The notes under the pieces were generated by a model. It saw only the letters and a list, made by a program, of their open reading frames with translations. It did not search any database and was not told the origin of the DNA. 64,000 nt of DNA from Pseudoalteromonas rubra (GTDB lineage Bacteria > Pseudomonadota > Gammaproteobacteria > Enterobacterales > Alteromonadaceae), in contig NZ_PNCJ01000034.1 of the NCBI RefSeq assembly GCF_005887115.1, positions 83,359-147,358 of the forward strand, read 5' to 3'. This document shows positions 25,385 through 34,304 of this stretch, piece by piece (positions within the stretch are counted from its first letter, which is position 1; every line of letters starts with the position of its first letter). The translations under genes and the position numbers were made by a program.

Positions 25385-27468
25385 CTTTACCCAATTTACT
25401 TCGTGTAGCCACTTTATATGGTGCGTTGAATACAGCTATGGTCTGCGCCAGTTCACCGGACACGGACCTGGAGCGTATAACAGTTAGTGGCAGTCAGTAC
25501 ACGCTTGCTGCTGAGCAAAAGGTACACTTTCTGTCGAAAGAACACATAGAAGTCATGCCCCATATTGCCGACGATATTTTTCGTCTCATGCCAAGTTTAC
25601 CGGGTGTGGCAGCCGGAGATTATTCTGCTAATTTCTTTGTTCGTGGTGGTCACTCGGATGAAGTACTTGTCTTACTGGATGGGCAGCAGCTTTACCGGCC
25701 ATTTCATATGAAGAGCTTCAACAGTGCCTTCAGCATAGTAGACACTGAGAACGTAGGGGCGTTAGAGTTTTCCAGTGGTGGGTTTACAGCGCGCTATGGC
25801 AACAAAATGAGCGGCGTTATGGCCATTGATAGCATTTATGATATATCCGAACAAAAAAGTAGTTTGGGGGCTAGCTTCATCAATGCCAGAGCCGGTTCAC
25901 AAGGCACATTTTCAAACGAACGTGGCACCTGGATGGTGTCGGCTCGGCGCGGCTATCTGGACTTGGTGCTTAAAGCGGTTGAAGATGAGTCAAATAAGTT
26001 CGAGCCCATCTATGCCGATCTATTTGTGAAAGTGCGCTACGACCTGTCGGATATGCATGCTCTGTCGGGACATTTCCTGTATGCCTGGGACGATGAAATA
26101 CTCGATGATACCTTTAAAGAATGGGATGGGGTAACAGAGTATCAGGTTAAGGAAAAGGTGAGTGGTCAGTACAGTAGCGTTTATTTTTGGACAGTACTGA
26201 ATTCAGACTGGCACGCAGACTTGAGTAGCCAGACCTTATTGTCAGTCGCCAAAGTAGAGGAGGACCGGCGTGGTGGCCAGTATGATCCGACGGAAATATG
26301 GCTTATGCTGGATGATAAAAAGTTCTTTTACGCCTATTCCCTGAAGCAGGACTGGCAGTGGCACCTTAGTGAAGATCATTACATAGAGTCGGGTTTTGAG
26401 GCGAAATATCTGGATGCACAATATGACTACTGGATGGAAGCCTGGTATCGGCTTAATTATGATGGTGAAGACTACCGCTATCGTAAGACCCGGTTAACGG
26501 CATCCGGTAATGTGTTTGGTGCCTATGTCAGCGACCGTTGGCGGCTCTCTGACGCCTGGGTAGCTGAGCTGGGTTTGCGCTGGGATCAGCAAGGTTACTA
26601 TGGATTCACCAAAGCGCAATGGAGTCCCAGAATTGCGCTTTTGTACCAATTTACAGAAGGTCATCAGGTCTCTTTAAGTGCCGGTGATTACTATCAGCCT
26701 GAGGATATTCTTGACCTGCAGGTTGCTGACGGTATCACACAATTTCACGGTGTTGAAAAAGCCCGGCATATGATTTTGTCCTATCAAGGGGCGCTAGGTC
26801 CGAGGTTTCAGTGGCGCGCCGAGGCGTATCTGAAAAAACTCTCTGATCTTCGGCCATGGTACGAAAATGCCTTTGATATTTATGAGTTTTTACCTGAAGG
26901 ACAGGCAGACAGATATCAGGTCGCGCCTCAGTCTGCCAGAGTAAAAGGCGTAGAACTGAGTTTTCAGCACAGTATCTCGCCCAAATGGCAGTGGCAGGCA
27001 AGTTACAGCTGGTCCAATGCGCAGGATAAGGTAAACGGGCGCTGGTATCCTCGCAGCTGGGACCAGAGGCACTCAGTGAAGCTGGCAAGTAATTATGAGT
27101 TCGATAATGGTTGGCAGCTTAGCGGGTTGCTGTATTTTCACTCTGGGTGGCCAATCACGGGAGAGTCAGGGTCTTTGTTGCAAACTTCAGGGGGACAAGT
27201 TGAAGTTCAGCGAAATCTGAATGAGCGAAATCAGCTCAAACTGGGAAACTATAAGCGAGCAGATGTCCGGATCCACAAAATCTATCCATTATCAAACAGT
27301 GAGTTAACCGTATTTTTTGAAGTGTCCAATGTCCTGAATTTTGACAATGAATGTTGTATCGAGCGTACAAGCTATAACGTCAATGAACAGGGAAAGCTGC
27401 TTAAAAAAGAAGAGCGAGGTCACTGGTTACCCATCATTCCATCATTTGGTATCAAGTGGGAGTTCTAA
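25381..27468 (+). CDS. TonB-dependent outer-membrane receptor
   Basis: 695 residues with signal peptide (to VCAS), a TonB-box-like stretch (LERITVSGS), plug domain (about 50-155: GVAAGDYSANFFVRGGHSDEV, LLDGQQLYRPFH) and a beta-barrel ending in IKWEF. The FFVRGGHSDEVLVLLDGQ form and the short barrel place it with receptors lacking a signalling N-terminal extension. The substrate is not evident. A run of six G upstream of the ATG is the ribosome site. It follows an AraC-type membrane regulator, its likely activator, and is convergent with dapD, with a hairpin between. Confidence 0.85.
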   Translation: MTLPNLLRVATLYGALNTAMVCASSPDTDLERITVSGSQYTLAAEQKVHFLSKEHIEVMPHIADDIFRLMPSLPGVAAGDYSANFFVRGGHSDEVLVLLDGQQLYRPFHMKSFNSAFSIVDTENVGALEFSSGGFTARYGNKMSGVMAIDSIYDISEQKSSLGASFINARAGSQGTFSNERGTWMVSARRGYLDLVLKAVEDESNKFEPIYADLFVKVRYDLSDMHALSGHFLYAWDDEILDDTFKEWDGVTEYQVKEKVSGQYSSVYFWTVLNSDWHADLSSQTLLSVAKVEEDRRGGQYDPTEIWLMLDDKKFFYAYSLKQDWQWHLSEDHYIESGFEAKYLDAQYDYWMEAWYRLNYDGEDYRYRKTRLTASGNVFGAYVSDRWRLSDAWVAELGLRWDQQGYYGFTKAQWSPRIALLYQFTEGHQVSLSAGDYYQPEDILDLQVADGITQFHGVEKARHMILSYQGALGPRFQWRAEAYLKKLSDLRPWYENAFDIYEFLPEGQADRYQVAPQSARVKGVELSFQHSISPKWQWQASYSWSNAQDKVNGRWYPRSWDQRHSVKLASNYEFDNGWQLSGLLYFHSGWPITGESGSLLQTSGGQVEVQRNLNERNQLKLGNYKRADVRIHKIYPLSNSELTVFFEVSNVLNFDNECCIERTSYNVNEQGKLLKKEERGHWLPIIPSFGIKWEF

Positions 27469-27480
27469 AGTCAGAAATAC

Positions 27481-27506
27481 ATAGCCCGGTTACTGTACCG
27501 GGCTAT
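27481..27506. terminator. Hairpin between convergent TonB receptor and dapD genes
   Basis: A perfect 10-bp stem ATAGCCCGGT / ACCGGGCTAT with a six-base loop, 12 bases after the receptor stop and 14 bases beyond the dapD stop. There is no T-run on either side, so termination is likely but unproven. Confidence 0.6.
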
Positions 27507-27520
27507 GAGGTGAAAGCTTA

Positions 27521-28348
27521 TCAATCCTGGACAGAGCGAAGCAGGGCGTTAATGCCTACTTTCTCACGGGTTTGCTGGTCAACTTTCTTAACTATAATGG
27601 CGGCATACAGGCTATGCGTGCCATCTTTGCTCGGTAGTGAGCCCGGCACCACTACCGCACCTGCTGGTACGCGGCCGTAATGGATCTCACCGGTTTCACG
27701 GTCGTAAATACGGGTGCTTTGTGAAATATACACACCCATAGAAATCACAGCACCTTCTTCAACAATCACACCCTCAACAATCTCAGAGCGAGCGCCGATG
27801 AAGCAATTGTCTTCAATGATGGTCGGGTTGGCCTGCAGAGGCTCTAATACACCGCCAATGCCCACACCGCCTGACAGGTGCACGTTCTTACCAATTTGTG
27901 CGCAAGACCCTACGGTAGCCCAGGTATCGACCATAGTCCCTTCGTCTACGTATGCGCCAATATTGACATAAGACGGCATCAGAACCACGTTTTTTCCAAC
28001 AAAGCTGCCCTGCCGTGCAACGGCGTTAGGCACGACACGCATACCACCTTGCTGAAATTGCTCAGGCGTGTAGTCGCTGAATTTAAGCGGCACTTTATCG
28101 TAAAACTGGTTAACGCCATCATGCAGAGGTTGGTTGTCACGGATACGAAATGACAGCAGAACCGCCTTTTTTAGCCACTGGTGTACAACCCACTCGCCGC
28201 TGATCTTTTCCGCAACGCGAGCTGCGCCAGAGTCCAGCATGGCCAGCGCGTCAATAATGGCATTTTTAACCTCAGGAGACACATCACTTGGTGTGATGGT
28301 ATCGCGTTGTTCCCAAGCTTGTTCAATAATGGTTTTTAAATCCGACAT
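27521..28348 (-). CDS. dapD: Tetrahydrodipicolinate N-succinyltransferase DapD
   Basis: 275 residues, the family length. DapD succinylates tetrahydrodipicolinate with succinyl-CoA in the succinylase branch of lysine and meso-diaminopimelate synthesis. After an N-terminal helical domain, the left-handed beta-helix of hexapeptide repeats is clear (about 105-215: VVLMPSYVNIGAYVDEGTMV, VHLSGGVGIGGVLEP). It lies 11 bases behind glnD on the same strand, a conserved pairing, and probably shares its transcript. Confidence 0.96.
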   Translation of the reverse strand: MSDLKTIIEQAWEQRDTITPSDVSPEVKNAIIDALAMLDSGAARVAEKISGEWVVHQWLKKAVLLSFRIRDNQPLHDGVNQFYDKVPLKFSDYTPEQFQQGGMRVVPNAVARQGSFVGKNVVLMPSYVNIGAYVDEGTMVDTWATVGSCAQIGKNVHLSGGVGIGGVLEPLQANPTIIEDNCFIGARSEIVEGVIVEEGAVISMGVYISQSTRIYDRETGEIHYGRVPAGAVVVPGSLPSKDGTHSLYAAIIVKKVDQQTREKVGINALLRSVQD

Positions 28349-28359
28349 AGTGTCCTCAT

Positions 28360-30978
28360 TTATTCAGATTCTGCATTGAGTTTTTTCATCAGTGAACGAT
28401 GTAATGATGCTTTGGCATCTTCACTGAGACGTTGATAATCTTTGTCCGAGACCACAAAGAAATCCTCTGCGCGTTCGCCCACAGTGGTAATGCGTGCGGC
28501 GTGAATGTGCAGTGAATGAAGCTGAAATACCTCGGCTATTTTAGTCAACAGGCCGGGAATATCTACTGCCTGTATCTCTATCAGGTTGCGGTCGCTGCGT
28601 GCGTGAGGGCGTACCACCACCTTAGGTTTGATGTTGAAGTCTTTAAAGCGGTGAGAGCGATTTTTCTTAAGCCGAATTTTCTTTTTCGGATCGGTCAGGA
28701 TCACTTCTAAGCTGCGGCGCAGGGTTTTAGCTCGTCCACCGCTGATAGGTCGACCATCAACCTCCAGAATGACAAAGCTAAAGACCACATAGCCATCTTT
28801 GGTCGTCAGGACCTGCGCATGCTGGATCTGGGCTTTTTTGGAGCCAATCACGGCCACCAGTTTGGCAAACAAACTCGCTTCGTATGGCGCATAGACAAAT
28901 ACCTGAGTGCCGCCATGCATAGGTTGTTCTGAGACCACCACACAAGGCTGGCTCAAATCATCACGACCAAGCAGGTATTCGGTATGCCAGGAAATTTGTT
29001 GTTCGCTAAACGCGGTGAAATAGTTGGCTTTAAAGCGCGCCCAGATCATATCAATCAGATCTTCGCGGTATTCTTTGTTGATAAGCCGTTGCTTGGCCTG
29101 TTGTTTTTTATCACGAATTTGGTCTCGCATATCCATGGGATTTTCAAGCCCCAGTCGCAGTGCGCGCTGCGTATGTAAATAAAGCTCTCGTAACAGGGTG
29201 TTTTTCCAGTCATTCCAGAGATTGTCATTGGTGGCACGAATATCTGCCACAGTGAGACAATAGAGGTAATCGAGTTGGCGTTCGTTTTTTATACGAGAGG
29301 CAAATTCGTTAATCACATCCGGGTCATTAATGTCTTTACGCTGCGCCGTGACTGACATTAGCAGGTGATTTTCAACCAGCCAGGCAACCAATTTGCTATC
29401 GGACGAAGAAAAACCATGCATACGCGCAAAGGCTGAGGCATCCACAGCCCCCAGCTCTGAGTGATCTCCACCTCGGCCCTTGGCAATGTCATGGAAAATT
29501 CCTGCCAAATACAATAATTCGGGTTTATCCATGCGGGTGACAATTTCAGAGCACAGTGGGAATTCACCCTGATGTTCGTGGCTGAAGTAGCGATAAATAT
29601 TATTGATCAATTTATGGGTGTGCTCATCCACGGTATAGGCGTGGAATAAGTCGAATTGCATCTGACCAAAGATATTGCGCCATTGTGGCAAATAGGCGGC
29701 AATGATCCCGTGCTTGTGCATTAAGGTAAATGCGCGACCCATACCGTTGGGGTGCTTAAGCAGGCGCATAAATGCGTCGCGACAAGCAGCATAATCCTGC
29801 AAGTCACCCAGCAGGCGTCGCCTTACCTGACGAACGGTACGGATGGTGCTGGGGTCGATGTCGGTTATCTCGGGATGATCGGCAATGTGCTCAAACAATA
29901 AGATCAGATTTTCCCGACGAAAGAACACCGAGGGGTTCTTGACCCGAATTTTTTTGCCAACACGTTCAAAGTGGTTGTCGAGTGGTACCACAGTTTGCTC
30001 GCTTTGATCCGGTAAAATGCTTTGCTCAAAATACGACAGCAGCATTTGATTCATCTCCCGCACCCGGCTCATGATCCGGAACAGGCGTTTCATCATACGC
30101 TCAACGGACGCTTTACCTTCTGAGCCAAACCCTAATAACTCGGCCGCATGAGGCTGATAGTCAAAGAGCAGGCGGTTTTCGCTACGCCCGGCAGCCAGAT
30201 GCAATGCAAAACGGATATTCCAGAGGTTTTCGAGGCACTCCAGCAATTCCTGATATTCTTCGTGAGTCAGGTAGCCGTGGCTTATCAGCTCCTCCAGCGT
30301 TTCGGCATGAAAGTGCTTTTTAGCCACCCAGAAGATGGTCTGAAGGTCGCGCAGGCCGCCGGGGTTCTCTTTGATATTTGGTTCCAGGTTATAAGCGGTA
30401 CCGTGGCACTTTTTGCGTCGCAGGCGCTGCTCTTTGACCTTGGCTATGAAGAACTCATCGGATTGCCAGATGGGCGTTTCCACAATATGGCTTTTCAGCC
30501 GCTCGAACTCGACGTGATTACCACAAATCAAGCGGCTCTCCAGTAAGCTGGTGGTAAAGTGGACGTCTTCACGTTTTTGCTCCAGCACCTGCTCGTGGGT
30601 TCTCACACTGTGGCCAATATCCAGGTTCAGATCCCACAGCAAAGTCATAAAAGACTCTAATGATTCTGTCAGTTCAGGCCCAGGCTCCACTTTGCAGAGC
30701 AGTAAAAAATCGATGTCTGAATATGGGTGTAACTCGCCGCGCCCGTATCCACCCACGCCAATGAGTGCGAGGTCGGGAAATTGGGCCAATCCGGTGTCGG
30801 AATAGAGCTTGATCAACAGCCTGTCAATAAATTCAGCTCGGGCATTGATCAGCTGCCGGACAGGTTGTTTAGAAAACTGATTGTTTAGCCATTTATAAAA
30901 ATAGGCCTGGCAGTTTTTGTAGTCATTCAAGGTTTGCGCTTCGTCGAGAAGCGTTTTTACTTTGTTTGGTAGTGCCAC
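28360..30978 (-). CDS. glnD: Bifunctional uridylyltransferase/uridylyl-removing enzyme GlnD
   Basis: 872 residues from a GTG start at 30978, with GGGAG upstream. GlnD attaches UMP to PII proteins under nitrogen limitation and removes it when glutamine is high. Domains in order: nucleotidyltransferase with GGYGRGELHPYSDIDFLL (about 73-91), an HD hydrolase domain with FHDIAKGRGGDHSELG (about 493-508), and two ACT domains (about 690-770 and 795-870) that bind glutamine. All catalytic motifs are intact. It is followed by dapD. Normal for the family. Confidence 0.97.
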   Translation of the reverse strand: MALPNKVKTLLDEAQTLNDYKNCQAYFYKWLNNQFSKQPVRQLINARAEFIDRLLIKLYSDTGLAQFPDLALIGVGGYGRGELHPYSDIDFLLLCKVEPGPELTESLESFMTLLWDLNLDIGHSVRTHEQVLEQKREDVHFTTSLLESRLICGNHVEFERLKSHIVETPIWQSDEFFIAKVKEQRLRRKKCHGTAYNLEPNIKENPGGLRDLQTIFWVAKKHFHAETLEELISHGYLTHEEYQELLECLENLWNIRFALHLAAGRSENRLLFDYQPHAAELLGFGSEGKASVERMMKRLFRIMSRVREMNQMLLSYFEQSILPDQSEQTVVPLDNHFERVGKKIRVKNPSVFFRRENLILLFEHIADHPEITDIDPSTIRTVRQVRRRLLGDLQDYAACRDAFMRLLKHPNGMGRAFTLMHKHGIIAAYLPQWRNIFGQMQFDLFHAYTVDEHTHKLINNIYRYFSHEHQGEFPLCSEIVTRMDKPELLYLAGIFHDIAKGRGGDHSELGAVDASAFARMHGFSSSDSKLVAWLVENHLLMSVTAQRKDINDPDVINEFASRIKNERQLDYLYCLTVADIRATNDNLWNDWKNTLLRELYLHTQRALRLGLENPMDMRDQIRDKKQQAKQRLINKEYREDLIDMIWARFKANYFTAFSEQQISWHTEYLLGRDDLSQPCVVVSEQPMHGGTQVFVYAPYEASLFAKLVAVIGSKKAQIQHAQVLTTKDGYVVFSFVILEVDGRPISGGRAKTLRRSLEVILTDPKKKIRLKKNRSHRFKDFNIKPKVVVRPHARSDRNLIEIQAVDIPGLLTKIAEVFQLHSLHIHAARITTVGERAEDFFVVSDKDYQRLSEDAKASLHRSLMKKLNAESE

Positions 30979-31104
30979 CTGGGCTCCCTATGTTGCGCGC
31001 AAAACTCACAGCTCAGTTTTACACTAAGTGGCAAAAAAATGCGAGGAAGTGATAGAGGAAGGGCGCTTAAGTGGATGAAAAGGCAGCATACAGACCAGCA
31101 AAGC

Positions 31105-31130
31105 AAAACGCCACCGGCTGGTGGCGTTTT
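31105..31130 (-). terminator. Bidirectional terminator downstream of map
   Basis: An 11-bp stem AAAACGCCACC / GGTGGCGTTTT with loop GGCT. It reads as a terminator on the minus strand, ending map transcripts before glnD. A MITE-like element lies between it and the map stop. Confidence 0.75.
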
Positions 31131-31137
31131 TGAGTTC

Positions 31138-31299
31138 ATACCAATTTGCTTGATTAAGTGTTCTATTTTGAGGCGAGAAAATATAGTCGATAACTAGGCA
31201 AAAATTTTGCTATTTAGTTGTTCTAAATGAGAAATTTTTAACACCGTTACCGTTATATTTGCTCCGTCAAATTGAACAGGTATTAAGTGAAATTGGTAT
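31138..31299. mobile_element. MITE-like element of about 162 bp with terminal inverted repeats
   Basis: Left end ATACCAATTT (31138-31147), right end AAATTGGTAT (31290-31299), a perfect 10-bp terminal inverted repeat. The similarity continues inward with gaps (CTTGATTAA against CTTAATA). The interior is AT-rich, encodes nothing, and includes the palindrome GCAAAATTTTGC with one extra A (31199-31211). I recall very similar intergenic elements recurring in Shewanella, Vibrio and Pseudoalteromonas. No clear target duplication is visible. It sits four bases from the map stop, between the gene and its terminator. Confidence 0.65.
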
Positions 31300-31303
31300 C
31301 AGC

Positions 31304-32095
31304 TTATGCTTTGTGCTCAATCACTCTTTCAATGCTGTCGTCGCTGCGCAGTGTCAGGATTTCTACCCCATTTTCAGTTACCAACAGTGTGTGTTCCCAC
31401 TGGGCAGACAGGCTACGGTCCTTAGTGACCACGGTCCAGTCGTCTTTAAGCAATTTACAGTGGCGTTTACCGGCATTGACCATAGGCTCAATGGTCAGGC
31501 ACATACCCGCTTGCAGGGCTTCACCGGTTCCTGGTTTACCGTAGTGAACGATTTGCGGCTCTTCGTGGAACTCAGCACCAATACCGTGGCCGCAATATTC
31601 GCGTACGATAGAGTAGTTAAAGCCCTCGGCATATTTTTGGATAGCAGCGCCGATGTCACCAATGCGTACGCCAGGTTTTACCATGCGAATACCGATATAC
31701 AGGGCTTCCTGAGTGACTTCACTCAAACGTTTGCCCTGAATACTTGGCGTACCCACAAAGAACATCTTTGAGGTATCGCCATGGTAGCCGTCTTTGATGA
31801 CTGTCACATCGATGTTGATGATGTCACCCTCTTTGAGTGGCTTGTCGTTAGGAATACCGTGACAAATGACGTGATTTACAGAGGTACAAATAGACTTAGG
31901 GAAACCGTGGTAGTTAAGTGGTGCCGGCACTGCCTGCTGCACATCCACAATATAATTATGACAAATGGTATTCAGCTCATCGGTCGTCACCCCTGGTTTG
32001 ACATAAGGTTCAATCATTTCTAATACTTCAGCGGCTAACTTACCGGCAACACGCATTTTTTCGATTTCTTCAGGGGTTTTGATCACTGCACTCAT
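31304..32095 (-). CDS. map: Type I methionine aminopeptidase
   Basis: 263 residues, cytoplasmic; removes the initiator methionine from nascent proteins. Metal ligands are in place: Asp96 and Asp107 (INIDVTVIKDGYHGDTS), the His of GHGIGAEFHEEP, and the two Glu of LTIEPMV and QWEHTLLV. The substrate His is in HGIPND. Start ATG 32095 with TTGGAG upstream. It is divergent from rpsB, as in most gammaproteobacteria. The promoter lies in the 316-base region shared with rpsB. Confidence 0.97.
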   Translation of the reverse strand: MSAVIKTPEEIEKMRVAGKLAAEVLEMIEPYVKPGVTTDELNTICHNYIVDVQQAVPAPLNYHGFPKSICTSVNHVICHGIPNDKPLKEGDIINIDVTVIKDGYHGDTSKMFFVGTPSIQGKRLSEVTQEALYIGIRMVKPGVRIGDIGAAIQKYAEGFNYSIVREYCGHGIGAEFHEEPQIVHYGKPGTGEALQAGMCLTIEPMVNAGKRHCKLLKDDWTVVTKDRSLSAQWEHTLLVTENGVEILTLRSDDSIERVIEHKA

Positions 32096-32164
32096 TGAGA
32101 CTCCAAGTCATAGTTTCGACGCAACAACGTCAGGCTAGTTTATGAACGATTTTTAGCCCAAACG

Positions 32165-32193
32165 TTGAGTTAATTTCTTTTATATGGTATAAA
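32165..32193 (+). promoter_or_regulatory. rpsB-tsf promoter with GC-rich discriminator
   Basis: TTGAGT at 32165-32170, a 17-base spacer, then TATAAA at 32188-32193, followed at once by GCGCGCC. The GC-rich discriminator is typical of promoters under stringent control by ppGpp. Transcription should begin about base 32200, giving a leader of some 210 bases. Confidence 0.75.
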
Positions 32194-32199
32194 GCGCGC

Positions 32200-32411
32200 C
32201 GTCTTTTTACAAATAAATCTTTCAGGGCGATTTGGCTCTAGGGTTGTTTGTAACGAAGACAACACGAAATTTAATTTTAACACACACACATATCGACACA
32301 TACACTTGGGTGCAAGCTCGGGACAAATTATCGGGTAACCGAATTTTCGAACTTGTTGGTGTTATGGGATATGTGGAGGCCTAACCCTAACTAAATTAGA
32401 GGAAAATACAA
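32200..32411 (+). promoter_or_regulatory. Long 5' leader of rpsB, probable S2 autoregulatory region
   Basis: About 210 untranslated bases before the rpsB ATG, far more than a ribosome site needs. It contains short complementary blocks and ends with TTAGAGGAAA before the start. In gammaproteobacteria the rpsB leader is the target of autogenous repression by ribosomal protein S2. That this leader folds the same way is inference from position and length. Confidence 0.55.
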
Positions 32412-33140
32412 ATGGCAAACGTTTCAATGCGCGATATGCTTCAAGCTGGTGTTCACTTCGGTCACCAGGCTCGTTACTGGAACCCTAAGATGAAGCCTTT
32501 CATCTTCGGCGCTCGTAACCGTGTACATATCATCAACCTGGAAAAGACAGTTCCTATGTTCAACGATGCACTTAAGTTCCTTTCGAACGTTGCATCTAAC
32601 AAAGGTAAAATCCTTTTCGTAGGTACTAAGCGCGCTGCAAGCGAAGCAGTTAAAGAAGCAGCTATTCAAAGCGAGCAGTTCTACGTAAATCACCGTTGGT
32701 TAGGTGGTATGTTGACTAACTGGAAAACAGTTCGTCAATCAATCAAGCGTCTTAAAGACCTTGAAACTCAAAGCCAAGACGGTACTTTCGAGAAGCTGAC
32801 TAAAAAAGAAGCTTTGATGAAAACTCGCGAAATGGAAAAGCTTGAGAAAAGCCTTGGTGGTATCAAAGATATGGGCGGTCTTCCAGACGCTATCTTCATC
32901 ATCGATGCTGACCACGAGCACATCGCTATCCGTGAAGCAAACAACCTGGGCATTCCAGTAGTATCTGTTGTTGATACTAACTCTAACCCAGATGGCGTTG
33001 ACTTCATCATCCCAGGTAACGATGACGCGATCCGCGCTATCCAGCTTTACACTGGTGCTGTTGCGACTGCTATCACTGAAGGTCGTGAAAGCAACATCGT
33101 TGCTCAAGCTGAAAGCGACGACTTCGTAGAAGCTGAGTAA
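32412..33140 (+). CDS. rpsB: 30S ribosomal protein S2
   Basis: 242 residues; the start MANVSMRDMLQAGVHFGHQ is characteristic, and FIFGARNRVHIINLEKT, NHRWLGGMLTNW and GIPVVSVVDTNS follow. S2 binds the back of the 30S head-body junction late in assembly. Codon use is strongly biased (AAC, GAC, CGT, GGT), as for highly expressed genes. It is followed by tsf after 162 bases containing a hairpin. The C-terminus is acidic, as usual. Confidence 0.98.
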   Translation: MANVSMRDMLQAGVHFGHQARYWNPKMKPFIFGARNRVHIINLEKTVPMFNDALKFLSNVASNKGKILFVGTKRAASEAVKEAAIQSEQFYVNHRWLGGMLTNWKTVRQSIKRLKDLETQSQDGTFEKLTKKEALMKTREMEKLEKSLGGIKDMGGLPDAIFIIDADHEHIAIREANNLGIPVVSVVDTNSNPDGVDFIIPGNDDAIRAIQLYTGAVATAITEGRESNIVAQAESDDFVEAE

Positions 33141-33209
33141 TAGATTACAAACCGTGCCACTGGCAACACAGGTGTGCGGGTGGCCGGTTGTAACGCACTA
33201 AGCTGTCAT

Positions 33210-33240
33210 CAAGTCTTCATCTTATTTTTCCGAAGACTTG
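33210..33240 (+). terminator. rpsB-tsf intergenic hairpin (probable attenuator)
   Basis: A 9-bp stem CAAGTCTTC / GAAGACTTG with a 13-base loop, about 60 bases before the tsf start. No proper T-run follows, so it would only reduce or stabilise transcripts between the two genes. Confidence 0.5.
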
Positions 33241-33302
33241 ATATTCTTTACAAGCGGTAATTCGCTTATCAAAAAACCGAATTCAGAATTGAGGATATTC
33301 TA

Positions 33303-34154
33303 ATGGCTGTAACTGCTGCCCTAGTTAAAGAACTTCGCGAGCGTACTGGCGCTGGCATGATGGATTGTAAAAAAGCACTGACTGAAACTAACGGTGACAT
33401 CGATCTGGCGATCGAGAACATGCGTAAGAGCGGTGCTGCTAAAGCGGCTAAAAAAGCTGGTAACATTGCTGCTGAAGGTACAATCCTTATCAAGCAAGGT
33501 GAAGGTTTCGCTGCACTTCTAGAAGTTAACTGTCAAACTGACTTCGTTGCTAAAGACGAAAACTTCCTGGGTTTCGCTAACACTGTTCTTGACGCTGCTG
33601 CTGAAGCTAAGACAGACATCGAAACTTTGAAAGCTCAGTTCGAAGAAACGCGTGTTGCACTGGTTGCTAAAATCGGTGAAAACATCAACGTTCGTCGCGT
33701 TGAGTACATCGACGGCGAAAACATCTCTGCATACCGTCACGGCGACCGTATCGGTGTTGTTGTAACTGGTGACGCTGACGAAGAGACTCTGAAGCACGTT
33801 GCAATGCACGTTGCTGCTTCTAAGCCTGACTACCTAAACCCAGAAGACGTACCTGCTGAGGTTGTAGAGAAAGAAAAAGCGGTTCAGGTTGAAATCGCTA
33901 TGAACGAAGGCAAGCCTGCTGAAATCGCTGAGAAAATGGTTGTTGGCCGCATGAAGAAGTTCACTGGTGAGATCTCTCTTACTGGTCAGGCGTTCATCAT
34001 GGAGCCTAAGAAGTCTGTTGGCGAGTACCTGAAAGAGAAAGGTGCTTCTGTTTCTTCATTCATTCGCCTTGAAGTAGGTGAAGGTATCGAGAAGAAAGAA
34101 GAAGACTTCGCTGCTGAAGTTGCTGCTCAAATCGCAGCTGCGAAAGGCGAATAA
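33303..34154 (+). CDS. tsf: Translation elongation factor Ts
   Basis: 283 residues. EF-Ts exchanges GDP for GTP on EF-Tu. The N-terminal UBA-like domain is clear (about 1-55: LVKELRERTGAGMMDCKKAL), followed by the core with the TDFVAKDENF motif (about 80-89) that contacts EF-Tu, and the coiled coil. Highly biased codons. Co-transcribed with rpsB; a terminator-like hairpin lies before pyrH. Confidence 0.98.
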   Translation: MAVTAALVKELRERTGAGMMDCKKALTETNGDIDLAIENMRKSGAAKAAKKAGNIAAEGTILIKQGEGFAALLEVNCQTDFVAKDENFLGFANTVLDAAAEAKTDIETLKAQFEETRVALVAKIGENINVRRVEYIDGENISAYRHGDRIGVVVTGDADEETLKHVAMHVAASKPDYLNPEDVPAEVVEKEKAVQVEIAMNEGKPAEIAEKMVVGRMKKFTGEISLTGQAFIMEPKKSVGEYLKEKGASVSSFIRLEVGEGIEKKEEDFAAEVAAQIAAAKGE

Positions 34155-34231
34155 TCACGCTTAGGTGATTAAGTGATGCAAAAGCCTCCTCGAGACGAGA
34201 TTTGCTTTTGCGTCACTGCACAAAATTCTCT

Positions 34232-34274
34232 AAAATAACCGCGCATTTATGTGTAGCATAAGCGCGGTTATTTT
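34232..34274 (+). terminator. Terminator between tsf and pyrH
   Basis: A perfect 13-bp stem AAAATAACCGCGC / GCGCGGTTATTTT around a 17-base loop, ending in four T inside the stem. A second inverted repeat GCAAAAGC / GCTTTTGC lies just upstream (about 34179-34210). Confidence 0.75.
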
Positions 34275-34304
34275 GTATCTCACTTTTAATTTGGCCCGGA
34301 AATT

